From positions 27,866,875 through 27,930,874 of the forward strand of contig OZ024895.1 of assembly GCA_964017195.1 (NCBI GenBank): a DNA stretch of 64,000 nt, written 5' to 3'. Under the pieces are notes generated by a model. The model saw only the letters and a list, made by a program, of their open reading frames with translations, was not told the DNA's origin and ran no database searches. The position numbers and the translations under genes are program-made. This document shows, one piece after another, positions 13,200 to 25,589 of the stretch (its first letter is position 1; the number at the start of each line of letters is the position of its first letter). The DNA is from Siderastrea radians (taxonomy: Eukaryota; Cnidaria; Anthozoa; Scleractinia; Rhizangiidae).

Positions 13200-15270
13200 A
13201 GAGTGATCTGCAACGATCTGCACAGGGCCCGGGGCCACCCCGCCCAACTCACACATCCCAAAAGGGGACAAAGCTGCTGACCGCATTGAATCGAGTTTAA
13301 CTTCGCCTAAATAAAGTTAAGCCACATTTAGTTCTGTTTCCGAATCTTTATCAGCAAGCTCTTCGTCCCCATCCCCATGTACACTGGCCATGGCACTGGT
13401 TTGCCTTCTTGGCGATGTTGGGGTCGTCTTCAGAGGAGCTATCCTGCCACGAGTAATCACTATTGTTCCAAGCACACTGATGTCATGCCACATACCATCA
13501 TTTGCTGATATCTCTGTTGCATTGTGTTAGTAGAAACAAGTTATTTGTCTCTTGAGCATTCGTATGGATGTTGGCTGGAGAATGTACTGTTACTTGTATT
13601 TTCCCCCTTATTTGCCCCTTGTTTATTTGCTGTGTTGTGGATAGCGTGCTGTTCTTGCAATTCATTGTAGATCTTAGTTTGGTAGCTAAGAGCTTTGGTA
13701 TTTATCTCCCCTATTTTCAGTTCTTCCTTGGAAAATGTAAAACTCATTCAATTGTCCCTTTCTTCATCCCAAAAGCCCTGAAGGATTCAAAAGACCTTGT
13801 TTCTATCCCAAGCTTCTTTATTGGGTTAATACTGGTAATTGTAAACATTCCAAAACATCTTTCGTTTTGGTTTCATATTTATTTTATCTTACCTTCATTT
13901 GTTACCTACAACTAAAAATAAATAGTTACTTAGTGTATCCGTTATCGGTACCCAGTAAAACATAGCTGAACGATAAAATCCCTTACCAGTCACACTCCCA
14001 CACATCCGCAAGAATGTAACTGTGGCTTCAAATGTATGTGGACCTTGACCTACAGACAAATGTTTATTCTTGAACATGTGGTGTGTGTGTGTGTGTGTGT
14101 GATATTTAAAGCGTGTCCATTTATTAGGAATGAAAGGAAAGATTATAAAAATCAATTCCCTGATGAGTTATCGATGCAAAAAGTGTTTTCATGTGGAAGG
14201 TAAAAGCTATCGCTAGAAATCGGGGACATTGGAGCCCGCAATTATTATATCCTGCAGTAGATTGAGCATGGAAGTGAACAAAAATGGTGTTAAGAATGGT
14301 ATCAAGAAAATACTTGGAGAATGAAATGTTAAATGAAATATTTCTTGACGAATTGGCAGAAGTAAAAATGTGTAACCGATACAGGATATGCTAGCGTATT
14401 AAGTAGCGCTTCGCCTAAGATGGAAAGTGATAGGCCCATGGCACCGGGAACCGTTGCAATGTTGCCCCCCGTTAAGTACTTATTGAATTAGTACGCAAAT
14501 TTTTATTGGTCAAAGGAACATTAGCCCGAAATTCAAACAAACGTTCCCAGAAAAATAATCTTTACAGTACAATTGCCGAGCTGAATTTAACACATGATAT
14601 ACATTTTGAGGCAACAAGTAATACAGCGTAATTGTATGTCAGGAAAGTTACATGTTTAAATACATATCTTTGGATGTTCGAAATATCTATTGTGTTCCCT
14701 ATTCGCGATGACAGAAATATCACTTACATGTAAGACCATCGGTTCAAATGTTGGCGGAATATCCGACACCGAACCGCGCACGATTTCTCCTGCACAAAAC
14801 AAATGACCAACAAAATGAAAAATAAAAATACAATGTTTTCGATGACTATTTGCGTTATATGCACAGACGTTTGTCGTTCATTTTATGATATATCACAAAC
14901 TGTAAATGTCCATCAAAAATCTTCAAAAAATCAGAAATAGCATCAAAAAATAATCGCCTTACACTATCTTTGAGGAGTTAAAAGTCCTCTTTTAGTTTAT
15001 CTATGCTAAACGTACGAAGAATATTAGCAGCACTCTCTGATACAGCTTCCCTGTGTCAGCTAAATGCAAATGTTCACAGCGCTGCAACTTTCGGGTAGTC
15101 GATTTGCGTCCTTGGGATACAGTATTCCACCAAGTTAGGCGTACAGACGCCACACTCACGAAATCCTCTTGCTCTAGGTAACGAAAAACAAGTGGCCAAA
15201 AGAGAGAAGCGCTTCGGTCATGCTTTCAACATGCTTTTTCGATTCCCCGATACGATTATCACTGTTACTG
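13200..15270. other. No supported gene (about 2 kb)
   Basis: AT-rich sequence with short open frames only. A short dinucleotide repeat lies at 14,080-14,102. Confidence 0.5.
14080..14102. repeat. (GT)n microsatellite
   Basis: About eleven consecutive GT units. Confidence 0.9.
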
Positions 15271-15457
15271 CATACGTGATTGAAATTTCTTGGTGGTGGT
15301 GGAGGTTTGGTGTGCGAAATATTGTCACCTCGTGACTGGAAGGATTCTCTGTCTAGTTTCCGGTATCTTACTATTTCACAGTTTCAAGCAGTCCTTGAGA
15401 AGCAGTGGATCAGTAACTTAGCTTCTTCAGAGAAACTACTTGGTTTTTACGCGGAAA

Positions 15458-16057
15458 ATGGATCAAAGGCAAGCTATGAAAGTTATTTTATCAAGATTTT
15501 ATTTTCAGGTTTTCAGTTGTGTGGCATTCTATAGATCATTGTCTTCTGTTATTTTTAGAAAGAAAGTGAATGATGAAGCACGTGGACACGAAGCTTCGCA
15601 ATCGAAACGAGCCAAGAATGATACTTGTGTAAGTAGTGCTCGCTTATTTCGAAAACATTTAAAGCTTTGCGCTTTTTTCGCACCTATTTGTAAAAAAAGC
15701 ATCTGTTTTTCCATGCAGAAGATGGAACTACGTAAGATGTACGGGAAAAATGGGCCGTCACCTAAGAAGCATCTGTTAGTCCAAGGATTGAAAGTGGGGA
15801 AGAATTTTTATTATTTGTCAAAGGAGCTGGGGATTGCCCAAGCAACAGCAGAAGTATATGCAACTGATTGTCTGGCGGCGGGGGTAAACATGGACCACCA
15901 GTCAATCGCCAAGTACCTTAAAGTTAGTGAAGAGACCTTTGAACTGATCAAGAGCGAGATAATCAAAACCGAAGACCATAAACTACGCACTATAAGGGAC
16001 AATCTTAGAGACAAATTCATTTACAATTCAAGATTTCCAGTTGTAGTTACATCCTAA
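15458..16057 (+). CDS. Small gene with HTH-like C-terminus (RecQ/WRN-tail resemblance)
   Basis: The C-terminal part (KHLLVQGLKVGKNFYYLS, then ATAEVYATDCLAAG, IAKYLKVSEETFELI) looks like the helix-turn-helix region found at the C-terminus of some RecQ/WRN-like helicases; no helicase motif is present. The plus-strand frame is open from ATG 15,458 to TAA 16,055-16,057. Two good acceptors (TATTTTTAG ending 15,558 and TTTTCCATGCAG ending 15,718) and a GTAAGT donor at 15,629 indicate an exon at 15,559-15,628, a 90-base intron, and a last exon at 15,719-16,057. The intron is a multiple of three without a stop, so retention would keep the frame. AATAAA follows near 16,149. The first exon is uncertain. 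It may be the tail of a larger gene or an independent small protein. Confidence 0.45.
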   Translation: MDQRQAMKVILSRFYFQVFSCVAFYRSLSSVIFRKKVNDEARGHEASQSKRAKNDTCVSSARLFRKHLKLCAFFAPICKKSICFSMQKMELRKMYGKNGPSPKKHLLVQGLKVGKNFYYLSKELGIAQATAEVYATDCLAAGVNMDHQSIAKYLKVSEETFELIKSEIIKTEDHKLRTIRDNLRDKFIYNSRFPVVVTS

Positions 16058-16159
16058 TGCAGATACATAAGTGCGAGACGATGATGCCAGACTTGAGAGG
16101 ATTTTTCTCCAAAAAAAAAAAGTATTTTCTGTAAACCATTATGTGCCAAATAAACATTT

Positions 16160-17790
16160 TTTCGTTTGAAGTTTACTGCCCTCTGAACTGTTGTTGTTCA
16201 TATTTCTTTTCACTTATTTCCTTCTTTTTTTCTTTCTTTTCGTTATTTCTGTTTTTCTTCTGCTCTATCCACACCCCCAGACATAAATTATATTTGTATG
16301 GCTTATTCGAGTGATTATAAAAAGATTGAATTGTCAAGGTGAGGTAATGATTTCGGTTTTCATTGCTTCTACATCATCACTGGTTGTTTGCAATTTCAAT
16401 TTTTGGGAAGACTTTATTTCTACCTCCTTCTTCCGCACAATGGACTATCCACTAACTACGGATAGAGGGAACTAAAAATCAAGTCCAAACAAAACAAGAT
16501 CTTGAAAACATACCCATTTATAGCTGCTGGACAAGTAGTGGCAGACGACTTAGAAGGGTTGAACGGTTGGAAAAAAGTTAGACATTGGCAGATTAAGGGG
16601 GGCCTGAGGACTAGGCCCATACTTATTTTCAAAGACAAATGTCCCCATGGACACATAATTCAGGTGAGGGTTACTTAACCTATAGTCTCCTATAACAACC
16701 TTATGTACCCTTGATGGTGAGGAAACTACGGGAGACCACGATGTTTGGTAACCCTAACATGAATTGTATGCCCTTGCAGGGAAAACAAATCGAATTTCAG
16801 AAACATTTTTACTCCACACCTCTCTTTGTTCTGGGCAACCACCTTTATATGAGAAATCCTCGAGTAACCACTGTTGTTGGCCTTGCAAAGACATACTAAA
16901 GGGAAACGAGGTAAAGAAACATAACAATGACCAAGAAATGTGAAAAAGCAATGCCATTTAGTTACATTTCTACGGTCGTAGAATTTACAAGTCATATTTA
17001 CAAATCTGAAAACAAGAAAACGGATTCTTTGTCTTCTATACTCAACTTACTGAATTGCATTCAAAACAAACAAACTTATGAAACTTCAAATAATCATGTC
17101 AAGAATGACCGACGTGTTTACATATACATACCACATAATGCATGCAGGTGGGAGGAAATTTTCACCCTTTCCTGCAAAGACTTCTTAAAATCAAACATTC
17201 AAGAATTTTTGTTTCGTAATAAAATATGTGGAAAGTCACATTTTACGGGAAAACATCTTCAGTCCTGTAACAATACACTGTAAAAGCTCCCGGGCTACGT
17301 AATGTATACCACTGCATACAACCGAACCAGTACTTTTAAAAAAAAAAACACACAGTGGCTAGTGCAGTAACATGCAAATATCTGACTTGCTGTTTCAAGT
17401 ACAACTTGAACGTACTAACTCCATAAAACCTTATTCACTGATTTTTTCCTTAAAAAAACACCTTTCACATATATCTTGTGCTTGTTTGCACAACTATTAC
17501 AGTGGTCAAACTTGTGATAAGTGCACGTTACCCACCCTTTGTCACAAAGTGAAATTATCTCATTTTCAAAATTGAAAATTATATCTGGTTGTTTAACGCC
17601 CCCCCCCTCCCCCGCAAAAGATACACTGTGGTACCGCTTATACTACGGTCACCAGTTTTGCCAGCTCTAGATACATTTTGTCAATTCTTTTTTGCATTGT
17701 TCCATACCAAATTCATTACATAAACTTTTAGTGCTCCTTATGTGGGACCCAGAATTAGGACTGGATCTTCACGTTTGACCACAGTGAAAA
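16160..17790. other. No supported gene
   Basis: AT-rich sequence with short open frames and no recognisable domain. Confidence 0.5.
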
Positions 17791-17795
17791 TGTTT

Positions 17796-18155
17796 CTAAA
17801 CATTTCTACGTAACTGATAAGTATCAAAAGAGGGTACAGACTGTATTTGTTCACAAGTAAAAATTGTAGACAGAGAGCAAATTGACAGACCAAAACCGTA
17901 GCTTTGGATTAGCATTCGATCAGTAAACCAATATGAAAATGTCTTTGCCTGCTGGCCCTGATAAGGATCACTTCGAGCAATCAATGCCCCATTGTGTCCA
18001 TGGATGTGAGAGTCAATAAACATTATAGTGCCGTTAGAGTCCACAGTAATCAACACTGTCTTGTTATTAACCACGAAAACATAGAATGACTGTTTCTGTT
18101 GGAGAATCAAGTCTATCATTGCGGATAACTGGTCAACAGGGTTCATAACAAGCAC
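17796..18155 (-). pseudogene. Possible fragment of a papain-like (DSH-motif) peptidase-like repeat protein
   Basis: A 119-codon open frame reads QKQSFYVFVVNNKT, then GTIMFIDSHIHGHNGALIA and SYWF. A hydrophobic strand followed by IDSH and a Gly-Ala turn resembles the His region of OTU/C76-like cysteine peptidase domains carried by some anthozoan repeat proteins. The catalytic Cys region is not visible. There is no intron evidence and the ends are not defined. The assignment rests on one motif, and a chance match is possible. Confidence 0.3.
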
Positions 18156-18511
18156 ATTGTACTCAACCGTTTACGGTTAGTTTTCCAGAAAAAAGGCCAA
18201 AAAACGAGGTCCCCATCTTCTGTTTTATTTTGTTAAAAACCGAAACAAAAGAAACCAATTAAATCCATTGCTTCATGAAACAAAAGAACGAAATCAACAG
18301 AACGCTAAGAATATTGTTAGGTATGTAATGTTTTGTCAGATGTGACTGTTCCTGTTTACAACTGCACAACAACTGTAGGTAATGAGGGCCAGGACTCTAC
18401 TACAGTACAAATATGACCCTCTACTACTTTGATGAATAAAATGGCAATGCTATTGTACTGCTCCCCCCCCCCCCGGCAAGATTTGTCAGTTAAGTTTATC
18501 TGTCCTGTTTT

Positions 18512-19695
18512 GGCAAATTCTGATAAATAATCACTATCCTTGAAGGAGCAAAGTTCAAGTAATGAGCGGGTAGCAGTCACTCAACATTGGCGTTAGTTAA
18601 AAGTGGAAAACCGCTTTACACAACTATGCAAGGCACACTGTGTCCTTCAAAGAGAGGGAGACATAGAATTCAAAATGAAAAGAGAAAGTAAAAGATTTGT
18701 CAATTGATTTTCTATTCTCATTTTTTCTGTTCCGCTCTGACAAATTCTGATAAACAATCACCATCTTTGAAGGAGCGCAGTCGAAGTAATGAGCGGACAG
18801 AAGCCACTCAACATTGGAACTGGTTAAAAGTGGAAAACCACTTTACACAACTATGCAAGGCACACTGTGTCCTTTAAAGAGAGGGTCACATTGAATTCAA
18901 AATTTAAAAGTCAAAGTAAAAGATTTGTCAATTGATTTTTTTTTCTATTCTCATTTTTTTCTGTTCCGTTCTGACAAATTCTGATAAAAAATCACCATCT
19001 TTGAAGAAGCACAGTCCAAGTAATGGGCAGGCAAAAGCCACTCAACATTGGAGCTTGTTAAAAGCACAAAACCACTTTATACAACTATGCAAGGCACATT
19101 GTGTCCTTCAGAGAGAGGGTGACATTGAATTCAAAAGATTTGTCAGTTAATTTTTCTATTCTCATTTTTTCCGTTCCGCTCTGACAAATTCTGATCAATA
19201 ATCACCATCTTTGAAGGAGCTCAGTCCAATTAATGAGCGGACAGAAACCACTCAACATTGGAGCTGGTAGAAAGTGGAAAATCACTTTACACAACTGTGC
19301 AAGGCACACTGTGTCCTTGGTAACATTGAAATTAAAGTTTAAAAGTGAAAGTAAAAGATGTGTCAGTTAATTTTTCTATTCTGAATCTTTCTGTTTTGCT
19401 TTAACAAATTATGATTTAAAAAAATCACCAGTCCAGTATTGAGCGGGCAAACGCTGCTCAAATTTGGATCTGGTCAAAACTGGAACACCACTTTATACAA
19501 CTATGCAAGGCACACTGTGTCTTTCAGAGAGAGGGTGACACTGAATTCAAAATGAAAAGGGAAAGTAAAAGATTTGTCAGTTGATTTTTCTATTCTCATT
19601 TCTTCCGTTCTGCTCTGAAAAACGCTGATAAATAATCACCATCTTTGAAGGAGCACAGTCCAAGTAATGAGCGGATAGAAGCGGCATTGAATTCA
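18512..19695. repeat. Tandem satellite, unit about 220 bp, about 5 copies
   Basis: The anchor CAAATTCTGATAA recurs at about 18,514, 18,741, 18,975, 19,185, 19,405 (diverged) and 19,618, giving periods of roughly 227, 234, 210, 220 and 213. Each unit also contains AATCACCATCTTTGAAGGAG, CCACTCAACATTGG, CACTTTACACAACTATGCAAGG and CACACTGTGTCCTT. Units differ by small indels and substitutions. The last copy is cut near 19,690. Confidence 0.85.
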
Positions 19696-19699
19696 ACGA

Positions 19700-20560
19700 C
19701 TTTTGGCGCCAAAATGGTAAAACTGCATAAATTTTCGTCCCGCCAAATTTTCATAAAATTATTCAAATTGTTATCTTAAAACTGGCACGTTTGGGCCATC
19801 TGTATTCTCTATTTCGTACTAGGCTACTTTTCTCGCATTAGTAAAGGTCATTAACTGTGTTTGGCGATATTTTGAACCACATTATTCACAAAGGCGCAGA
19901 AGGAATACAGCAAACTGCCGTTTAATATAAACAATCAAATTTATAACCGACTGCAAATGGCGCTCGTTTCTAACACCCGAAAAACCATTCATCGGACTGT
20001 TCCATTTTTACTCGCAAGAAAAGTATTTTGAAAATGGGCATTTGGACATTTTGGCGTGATAATTATGGGGTTAAGAGTCGAGTTACAATTTCAACAAAGC
20101 ATGTCTCAATGACATTCATGATTGTTGTCTGCTTTGCGAGATAGTAGTACTTAGTGTACTAAGTCTGTATTCACACTCGTTTTGACTTAAAATTACCAAA
20201 TGAAGTCACTTACCGCGTGTGTTATTGACAGGGCTGCAGTAGAAGGACATCAGACAATGTCAGAAACTAGAATGTACTAGGAATAAACGACAGGCACAAG
20301 AAAAGAATCGAAAATCCCTTGAAGCGTGCGCTCGTCTCGTCATTGTGTGCTAGCGTGCGCACAGCACATCAAGAGCAACGAGGCACCATTGACCGCAATA
20401 ACTGTCGGCCAGTAGAAGACAATCCATAACAATCCGCTCGTGAAAGAAGCAAAAAAAGAGAAACTATCATCTGGCCATTAATATTCATTTCAATCCTTGC
20501 CGAAACGACAAATTCTACATATCAAACTCTCCTAAAATTTGGCGTAATCCAATGTCCGCC
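19700..20560. other. No supported gene
   Basis: Between the satellite and the gypsy remnant I see no open frame or repeat that I can name. Confidence 0.5.
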
Positions 20561-20649
20561 ACTGCTAATGCAGCGTGCATCCAGCTTGTCTCAACTGGGC
20601 AATTTGCTTTATTCGCTGCAACCCTTATTATCTTCCAGGCTTTTGGTAA

Positions 20650-22414
20650 ACCTTTATGGTAGTCCATGTGTTCTGAAAATCGCCTCCATGGCCTTTATCA
20701 CACGGGACGCAGTGGTTTTCTTGAAGAGGATCGCTTCCATCCTACGGGAGTAATAATCGGCAACCACAAGAAGATGGTTGCCTGTTGGAATTTCTAGTAA
20801 GTCGACTGAGATCTGCTGCCATGGGGCTTGGGGCAGACTTGTGGACCTCACAGGCTCAGGCTTTGGCCTTGGACCCACGAGCTGGCAGGGCTGGCACTCT
20901 CGTATTGATTTCTCGACCCGTTTATTCATTTGCAGCCAGCATACTTTTTCTCTTGGCCCTGCTTTGGCTTGGACCATCGCCTGGTGCCCTTCATGTGCTA
21001 ACTTAATGGTCTGGTCCCATAAGCTCTGTGGAATGACAATGCGACTCCCTCTTATGACCACCTGTCGAAGTACCCACAGTTCTTCCTCTACTGCCTTGTA
21101 GGTAGTGCTTTGTAGCTGGCTCCAATCATTTGTTGTGAGAGCCTGACGCACCAACCTCAGCGTTGGGTCATTTCCTGAGGCAGTCTCTTCATATAGTAAG
21201 GCCGTCGGCATGGCCCCACTTGCCACGCTATAGGCAAATTCTTCTGTGGCCCTGGCGTCTTCGTCTTGTGTTCGGCCAACTGGAAGACGGCTGAGTACAT
21301 CCGCAGCATTCTCCTGGCCTCCTATGTGTCAGCATGTACTGGAACTGCTGTAAGGAGAGAAGCCACCTTTCTATCCGCGCAAACGGGGGTTTTGATTTAG
21401 CTCCAAGCACGATAAAAAGGGGCTATGGTCGATGCAGATCTCAAAAGTGATCCCATAAAGATACAGGTAGACCTTTTCGCAAGCCCATCTGACAGCTAAA
21501 GCCTCTCTTTCGAATTGGGAGTACCTCTGCTCAACTTTGCTGAGTTTTCTGCTGGCGTAGTAGATGGGTCTTTAGGTCCCATCTTCCTGTTTGTGTTCCA
21601 GTATCGCTCCAACTCCGACAGGTGCGGCGTCTGTTATCAGCCGGATTTCTGCACCTTGTCTGTTGTATGCCATCACAGGTGCGCGAGTAAACCGGTCCTT
21701 TAGCTCACAAAACCACTTCACTTGTGTTGGGCCCCATTCCCACTTTGCACCTTGACTGGTAAGGTCCCACAGTAGGCTTGATATTGTTGCAAAGTTAGCA
21801 ATGAACTTTGCACAAAACTGCACAGACCTTAATTCTGACTGGTTTTGTGGCGCTGGTGCTTCAACTATAGCCTTTACTCGATCACTGGAAACTTTCAGTT
21901 CCTTCTCTGAGAGTAGGTCACCCATATAGGACATGCTACTAACACCAATTTCGCACTTATAATTCAAGGTAAGACTGCTCTCCTCCAGCTTATGCATGAC
22001 TCTCTCTAGGTTTTCATTATGCTCTCTGTCATCTGCCCCGAAAATGCGCAGGTCATCATGAAGATTGTATGCCCCGGGGCAGTCTCTTACTATCTGCCAC
22101 ATAATCTGTTGAAACTTTTCTGTTGCCATGTTTAAATTAAAGAGCAAGCGTTTGTACCTGTACAAACCGTTAGGTGCGGCAAATTTTGTAATATCCCGAG
22201 AGTCTGGGTGCAGCTCAATTTGATGGAAGGCCATATTCAAATCGCTACCTCTAACTCTCTGAGTTGCTGTTCTGTTTCCAATGCTTGAATGTCGCACTCT
22301 TGAATGCTTTCTGCCTCCTGAACGAGGTGCCCACCAGCAGCTTCCTGGCGGCGTTGCGCTGCAGCTAGTCTTGAAAAATAACCCATTCATCTGGGGAGAA
22401 ACAAAGTCTTCCAC
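20650..22414 (-). mobile_element. Degraded Ty3/gypsy pol (RT, RNase H, integrase start)
   Basis: Leftward translation shows RT (22,414-21,572: DLNMAFHQIELHPDSR, KFQQIMWQIVRDC, LHDDLRIFG, KLEESSLTLNYKC) and then the RNase H start (IRLITDAAPVGVGAIL). A frame-shifted RNase H/connection piece follows (21,410-21,228). The integrase N-terminus is at 21,226-20,654, with the zinc-binding H-x3-H...C-x2-C (HEGHQ...CQPCQ) and the first Asp of the catalytic core (QISVDLLEIPTG). The integrase stops shortly after the FRTHGLP strand, before the rest of the D,D,E triad. The RT active site reads L-H-D-D rather than Y-x-D-D. LTRs were not found. It is a non-functional fragment. Confidence 0.8.
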
Positions 22415-22419
22415 TCTTC

Positions 22420-23085
22420 AGGGTCTTCTTTGTTTCCTTTAACAAATGGCACACATACGCACATTTAGAAACATCGGATTAGTTTAGACCGGGGCCGCCA
22501 ACGCGAGATCAAAGCTTGTGCAATGGTCAGCAGATTTCCGTGAGTCATCGGCATACTAACGTCGCTTATCTCGTTCCTAAATCCCTCTTCTACTGGATTG
22601 CAACTGCTAAGGTTGAAACTCTGGTATTATGACTAGTTTATGATTGAAAAATTCTAGTTGTACTTTAGTCTCGTTCTCCAAGCTGTCCCTATTAGCGTCG
22701 AAACCACAGCGTGGTGTTCACGTTGTCGGTCAACTAGTTGCCAATTCAATGACTCAACACAGTGAGTTTCTTCAAGTAAGCCCAAACGTTACTAACTGCC
22801 AGAGTCTCAAACAGTGATTGATTAGTCTGTTGCCCTAAAATCCTTCTATTATTTTGTTATTCTACCTTCCGTTGCAGTTATTTTATTTTGTAATACATAA
22901 TATATGAATAAAAGAAGTGACATTTTAGTAGTGTGACTAATTTAAGACCCGGCTTCAATATAAACTCGTTTTTCGCTTTTTTTTATTTTTTTACACAAAT
23001 GAGCATTCACTTGCAATAGTGAAAAACAGATGGTAAAACACACAGTTTGAAAATTAACTTTTCAAAAAAAATGCGTTCTATTATA
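22420..23085. other. No supported gene
   Basis: AT-rich stretch with T-rich runs between two minus-strand remnants. Probably intronic or intergenic. Confidence 0.4.
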
Positions 23086-23089
23086 TAGT

Positions 23090-25583
23090 TACCTGTTTTG
23101 ACTCCTTTATTGAATTTTTCCAGTAAGAAATTCTTAACTTCTCTCTGTTGCTCTCTGTCCCTTCCTTTGCGTTTTTAGAGCCCAGCCCTGGAGCGGCCGG
23201 TCTTTCCTTAATGGAATAGCTTTGTAACTGCTTGCTTTTATGTCGTCTGTTGTTTTACTGAAGTGTTTGTCCTGTACTCCTGTAACCTTTTCCGCCCATT
23301 TTGTTCTTGCCATGTCGTAAACACTTTCGCGTTCAGTGACCATCAGATGTCACCCAGTGTCCATGTGAGCATGGAGCTCAGATTGTGTTTGAAATGTGGC
23401 CACACAACCTTCTTCTTCACACATAAAAAGATCTTCCCTGTTCGCAGTAGTTTTCTTCGTCAACATCAACCCCGTCTTCGACGATGCGGTTAGTGGTGTA
23501 AAAGGCATGATTATGCGAAGTTTTGTCGGTCCTTGTAGACAAGTACTGAGTTCCTTGTATAGAAACATTTGACCTTTACCGATACCATAAGCCTTCCACG
23601 CCCTGACTCCTGTGGGTAGAAACTCAAAGTTGAACAAAGAGCTTATCCCTCTCCACTCTACCATCTCAGCTGCCTTTGATACATCCACTTCTGCCACTGC
23701 CACCCGGCATCCACGCACTCCACCATAAGAGTTCAAAGCCTCCTTCATGTCAGCTGCCGTGACAACGTCACGCTTCTCATCGACCCATCTTTGGATATGG
23801 CCTTTCATTGGGGCTATTCTCCGATCACATTTATCTTTCCCAGACTGCAGATCAAAGAAACCATATCTTCTAATTTAGATTCCAGCCCTTTCCCCGATGG
23901 ATTTTAGGGAAAGAATCAATGACGCATTATGATAACAACCGGCATTATCGGATTTGTTCTTGTTTAATTGTCACAAGAAGGTGCTCGAGAATGGATGCCA
24001 CAGAAAACCAGTCTTAAGTGCAGCTGTCAAACACATGCACAAATGTTTCTACTCTGTATTCTTTCTCTCCAGACTTAAACACCACGCAAAAGACATGCCA
24101 GCTCTTTCCTCGTTTGCCGTAAAAGTCGCTCATTTGTTCGCTATATCTTCGAGAAAGGTACTTCATAGCCCAATCCATTATTATCAATACGGCTTCGTCG
24201 TTGAGCACGCTAAGCGCCTCTTGGTTGGCTTGTTCTTGGTTCACAGTCCGAAGCAAGTGAGCCTTCCAAACATTGATTACGTCCGCTGCATGGCTTACGC
24301 CAAACATTACTTGATTTTTCTGTTGGTCGGTTAAATGTAACCATGGAAAATTGGTCATGTTCATGATGTCACGCAAAACCTTATCCAATTGCCAGCATGA
24401 GGTGCATGTTGTATTGTGACTGCGATTGCAATCCTGAGTGAAGGCATCATTCTGAGGGCGCTAAGACTAAATGTGGTGCAATCGTCTACGCATGTCTCAT
24501 CGGGTTCTACATGGCTTTTGAAGTTGGTTTTCAAGTACCGTTTGCCCTCCTTGAGGGTGTCCTTCGCTTCTTTTCCCCAAAAGGAAGAAGCTCCAGATTC
24601 TTCAAGTGTACTTATGATATTTTGAAGAGTGTCGAATGCTTCTGGTCCTTCCGCAGAGAAACAATCCAACCCCTGAAGCGACTTCTGCTTGAAAGCGGCA
24701 CACACCTCAATAACCCTGTACAGTGTTCTTTCGCTTGCTGGCTCAAATGCTGTTTCTTGGTAAAATGAAACGTCCTGCTCGACTACTCGAGATGGTACCA
24801 TTGTTCTGATCACGTTTGGAATGGTGAGTATTTCTCCAGAATCAAGTTTCAATTCCTTGCTGCCATAAGCTACGTCTTGCAGAAAATTGGGTCTTGCAAT
24901 GAAGTTGACAAAGTGGCTTATCTTGAATGGATCAAGCTCCTTTTAATGGGTGGCGATACTACTGGCTGCCCTGGTCCTTCTTTACTGGCATGGCGGCGGG
25001 CTTGATCAATTTGCCATATGCTTAGACGTGGAATTATCTCTCTCAGCTCCTTCTTTGAAAAATGTTTCGCAAACATCGACAGAATCTGTATCCGAGTTTG
25101 TCGACTTTCACATTGGTTGTATACCTCAATTAAAATTGCCAGTGCATTCGTCGCAACCTCTTCCTTGACACCAGTGGACTTTTTGTTCATTATAGAAACC
25201 GACGAACTTTTCAGTGCATCAAATACTTGGTCTTCTTGATCGGGCGCAAAAGTTGATAGAACTGCAGAGAAAACTTGACGTACTTTACGTAAATAGTATG
25301 CTTTTTGTGAGCTTGATACATTCTGGCAACTGGAAGAAAGAGTTGAAGCTATTGGGCTAACTGTTCCATCCGTTGTATTTGCATTTGCTTCGTTCAAGAC
25401 CGTGCGATTTTCCTGTTGACGCTGTTCTTCATCTGCCCAAAAATTAACTTCATGGTCTTCATTGTCCTTGTAATCAACGGTGCTGTCTAATATGCAGTCC
25501 AATTTTTGGTGGAAATTGGCAGATGCATTTAAGGATTCCATCACTGTTCCAGGGTTAATACTTTTAGACTCCTCTTCTTCTTC
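23090..25583 (-). pseudogene. Uncharacterised anthozoan C2H2-containing family gene, broken exon(s)
   Basis: A strong acceptor (CTCTGTTAG, minus strand) at 25,584 starts an exon that opens with a run of Glu. Landmarks follow in order: SSQKAYYLRKVRQVF, FAKHFSKKELREIIP, LDSGEILTIPNVIRT, FKQKSLQGLDCFSAEGPEAF, EVLNDEAVLIIMDWAMKYL-like, DFYGKRGKSWH, CYHNASLIL, RAWKAYGIGKGQ and a C2H2 finger (CEEEGCVATFQTQSELHAH). I know the landmark set from uncharacterised anthozoan proteins. A frameshift near 24,900, another near 24,455, a stop near 24,013, a shift near 23,955, a stop near 23,345 and a shift near 23,140 make this copy non-functional. A donor-like ACAG/GTAACT near 23,090 ends the visible exon; the last exon is not seen. 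Confidence 0.6.
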
Positions 25584-25589
25584 CTAACA

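Noticed and set aside
18512..19695. CRISPR-like array
   Set aside because: The repeat units are about 220 bp and contiguous without unique spacers, and the surrounding sequence is eukaryotic. This is a tandem satellite.
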